From an uncultured bacterium (GTDB taxonomy: Bacteria > Patescibacteriota > Minisyncoccia > Phycocordibacterales > UBA9973), in contig CAIJLF010000154.1 in assembly GCA_903821415.1 (NCBI GenBank), positions 1-7,095 on the forward strand: a DNA stretch of 7,095 nt, read 5' to 3'. Each line of letters begins with the position of its first letter. Position 1 is the stretch's first letter. The notes beneath the pieces were generated by a model. The model worked only from the letters and a program-made list of their open reading frames with translations, did not search any database and was not told the DNA's origin. The translations under genes and the position numbers were made by a program. This document shows positions 6,245 to 7,095 of this stretch, in pieces.

Positions 6245-6273
6245 AAAAAATCCTTTCAAATAAATGAAAGAAT
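6245..6273 (-). terminator. Intrinsic terminator, minus strand
   Basis: On the minus strand a 9-bp stem (ATTCTTTCA, 6273-6265, with TGAAAGGAT, 6258-6250, one G-T pair) with a 6-nt loop runs into TTTTTG followed by another T-run to about 6238. The plus strand has only A's before it and no T-tract after it, so it acts on minus-strand transcripts. It lies more than 300 nt past the ndk stop, so it ends either a long ndk 3' UTR or a separate small RNA. Confidence 0.75.
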
Positions 6274-6583
6274 CGCTTGTTAGGACTATCCGAAAGATAT
6301 TACCATAGCATAACGCTACGTGGGATTAAGGATGAAGCAGATTTGTTAACATAATTTGTATACAGCACTGTTTCAAAACTATTTAATCCCCTAAAAAATT
6401 GTTCTAGGTAATACAATTCAAATAACCCTACTTAAAGTATACTCGCATACTAGATCAATGCAATACAAATTTTCAATAAAGCACATCTTTGACAGTGTTT
6501 CAATAAAAGTATTTAATTTACATTGAAAAATGGTCGCTTTTCTTAATAGAAAATAATAATTTTTATAATACAATACAAAAAAT
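6274..6583 (-). other. 310-nt gene-free stretch, possible minus-strand structured RNA
   Basis: No convincing ORF is present here; a 78-codon minus-strand frame overlaps the end of ndk out of frame and has no recognisable protein character. The stretch contains paired segments: GGGATTAA (6322-6329) with TTAATCCC (6383-6390), a perfect 8-bp match around a 53-nt loop; TATC-CGAAA-GATA (6287-6299), extended by GGA with TACC; and TAGC-ATAAC-GCTA (6306-6318). CACTGT with ACAGTG (about 6365-6370 and 6491-6496) could form a longer-range pairing. The region ends in a minus-strand terminator, consistent with a transcript of up to about 300 nt. I could not match it to tmRNA, RNase P RNA, SRP RNA, 6S RNA or a known riboswitch. 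In a compact genome such a gap is suggestive, but AT-rich sequence produces short stems by chance. Confidence 0.35.
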
Positions 6584-7057
6584 CTATTTCTTGTGCTCTG
6601 CGTAAATAAAATCAGTATCAATTTTACTATAAACGAATAATTCTGACTCATCAAAAAAGCGTGATACCTCTATTTCTCCATTTTCTACTGAATCTGAAGC
6701 ATGCACTATATTCGACTGTGTTGAAAGTGAAAAATCCCCACGTATTGTTCCTGCTGTTGCTTCCCATGCCTTTGTTGGACCTACAAGCAGACGTAATGCT
6801 GAGATCGAGTTAATACCTTCTATGGCCACAACAACCACAGGGGATGATTTCATGAAGTTACGAATCCCAGGGAAAAATGGTTTATCTTTTATATGAGCAT
6901 AGTGTTCTTCTAAAACAGCATCTCCGATACTTATCATCTTCATTGCGATGATCTTAAGACCTTTTCTTTCTATACGACTTATTATCTCACCAATTAAATT
7001 TCTCTGTACTGCATCTGGCTTGATAATAATCAATGATTTCTCATATTTTGGTTCCAT
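6584..7057 (-). CDS. ndk: Nucleoside diphosphate kinase
   Basis: NDK transfers the gamma-phosphate of ATP to other nucleoside diphosphates through a phosphohistidine, balancing NTP and dNTP pools in the cytoplasm. The 157-residue protein shows SLIIIKPDAVQRNLIGEII (8-26), the substrate-binding GPTKAWEATAGTIRGDFS (93-110) and the active-site NIVHASDS (116-123) with His119 as the phosphorylated residue, then RFFDESELFVY (133-143). The usual GGTNPxxAxPGTIRGD reads VGPTKAWEATAGTIRGD, a mild variant. The length is slightly above the typical 140-150 because of a short C-terminal tail ending in YAEHKK. ATG at 7055-7057 gives the normal start just before the conserved beta-strand; no Shine-Dalgarno precedes it. 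The stop is TAG, and no terminator lies directly behind it; the nearest is at 6273-6245. Confidence 0.95.
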   Translation of the reverse strand: MEPKYEKSLIIIKPDAVQRNLIGEIISRIERKGLKIIAMKMISIGDAVLEEHYAHIKDKPFFPGIRNFMKSSPVVVVAIEGINSISALRLLVGPTKAWEATAGTIRGDFSLSTQSNIVHASDSVENGEIEVSRFFDESELFVYSKIDTDFIYAEHKK

Positions 7058-7083
7058 ATCTTTTAATTTTATTATTAAATAAT

Positions 7084-7095
7084 AAGGAGATTATA
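7084..7095. promoter_or_regulatory. Window-edge signal: ndk -10 box (minus) and/or Shine-Dalgarno of a gene beyond the window (plus)
   Basis: On the minus strand TATAAT (7095-7090) is a perfect -10 box, 32 nt upstream of the ndk ATG. On the plus strand the overlapping AAGGAGA (7084-7090), then TTATA, looks like a Shine-Dalgarno with a start codon expected within a few bases after the window. Both readings may be true. A second -10-like TAAAAT (7071-7066) sits 8 nt before the ndk ATG, matching the beta-CASP promoter geometry. Confidence 0.45.

Noticed and set aside
6245..6583. tmRNA, RNase P RNA, tRNA or tracrRNA in the non-coding stretch
   Set aside because: No tag-peptide frame, no T-loop GGTTCRANTCC, no GGAAAGUCC/ACAGAA pair of RNase P, and no CRISPR repeats or cas genes in the window. 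GGATAGTCC near 6290-6282 is only a superficial match and is misplaced.
6418..6654. 78-codon minus-strand reading frame near ndk
   Set aside because: It overlaps the 3' end of ndk in another frame, runs into low-complexity AT-rich sequence, and has no start signal or recognisable domain.
1..7095. UGA recoded as glycine (Gracilibacteria/Absconditabacteria)
   Set aside because: All conserved glycines seen are GGN codons and no in-frame TGA interrupts any of the eight genes. The absence of TGA stops in eight genes is compatible with AT-rich bias.

Overview
The window looks like an ordinary housekeeping stretch from a small-genome, AT-rich bacterium, most likely a member of the Candidate Phyla Radiation (Patescibacteria, Parcubacteria-like). 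This placement is inferred from several features. Proteins are compact: the TruB has no PUA domain and a TYAGRLDPLAEG active-site motif. The genes are tightly packed, almost none has a Shine-Dalgarno sequence, and NDK and L35 are divergent but recognisable. All eight genes stop at TAA or TAG, and their conserved glycines are GGN codons. The standard bacterial code therefore fits, and UGA-to-glycine recoding as in Gracilibacteria does not.

Layout, left to right. (1) Positions 1-2787, + strand: two adjacent alpha-D-phosphohexomutase genes from different subfamilies. The first is cut off by the window start and appears to have a degenerate catalytic serine loop. The second keeps the recognisable active-site motifs. 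(2) Positions 2780-3535, - strand: truB, meeting the second mutase tail to tail with an 8-bp overlap. (3) Positions 3536-3608: a short divergent promoter region. (4) Positions 3609-4678, + strand: the conserved infC-rpmI-rplT operon (IF3, bL35, bL20), ended by a strong bidirectional terminator. (5) Positions 4715-6085, - strand: a beta-CASP metallo-beta-lactamase RNA-processing enzyme whose -10 box sits so close to its ATG that the mRNA is probably leaderless. (6) Positions 6086-6583: about 500 bp without a gene. It holds a 121-nt near-perfect palindromic element with internal hairpins, a minus-strand terminator, and an unassigned stretch with paired segments that could be a small RNA. (7) Positions 6584-7057, - strand: ndk, with a TATAAT at the window edge. 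The same bases read on the + strand look like a Shine-Dalgarno for a gene just beyond the window.

The genes do not form one pathway. They combine sugar-phosphate isomerisation for envelope precursors (mutases), translation initiation and the large ribosomal subunit (IF3, L35, L20), tRNA modification (TruB), RNA decay or processing (beta-CASP enzyme) and nucleotide balancing (NDK). I see no defence system, CRISPR array, transposase, prophage or other new multi-gene system. The parts most worth a second look are the non-coding 6.1-6.6 kb region and the altered active site of the first mutase.
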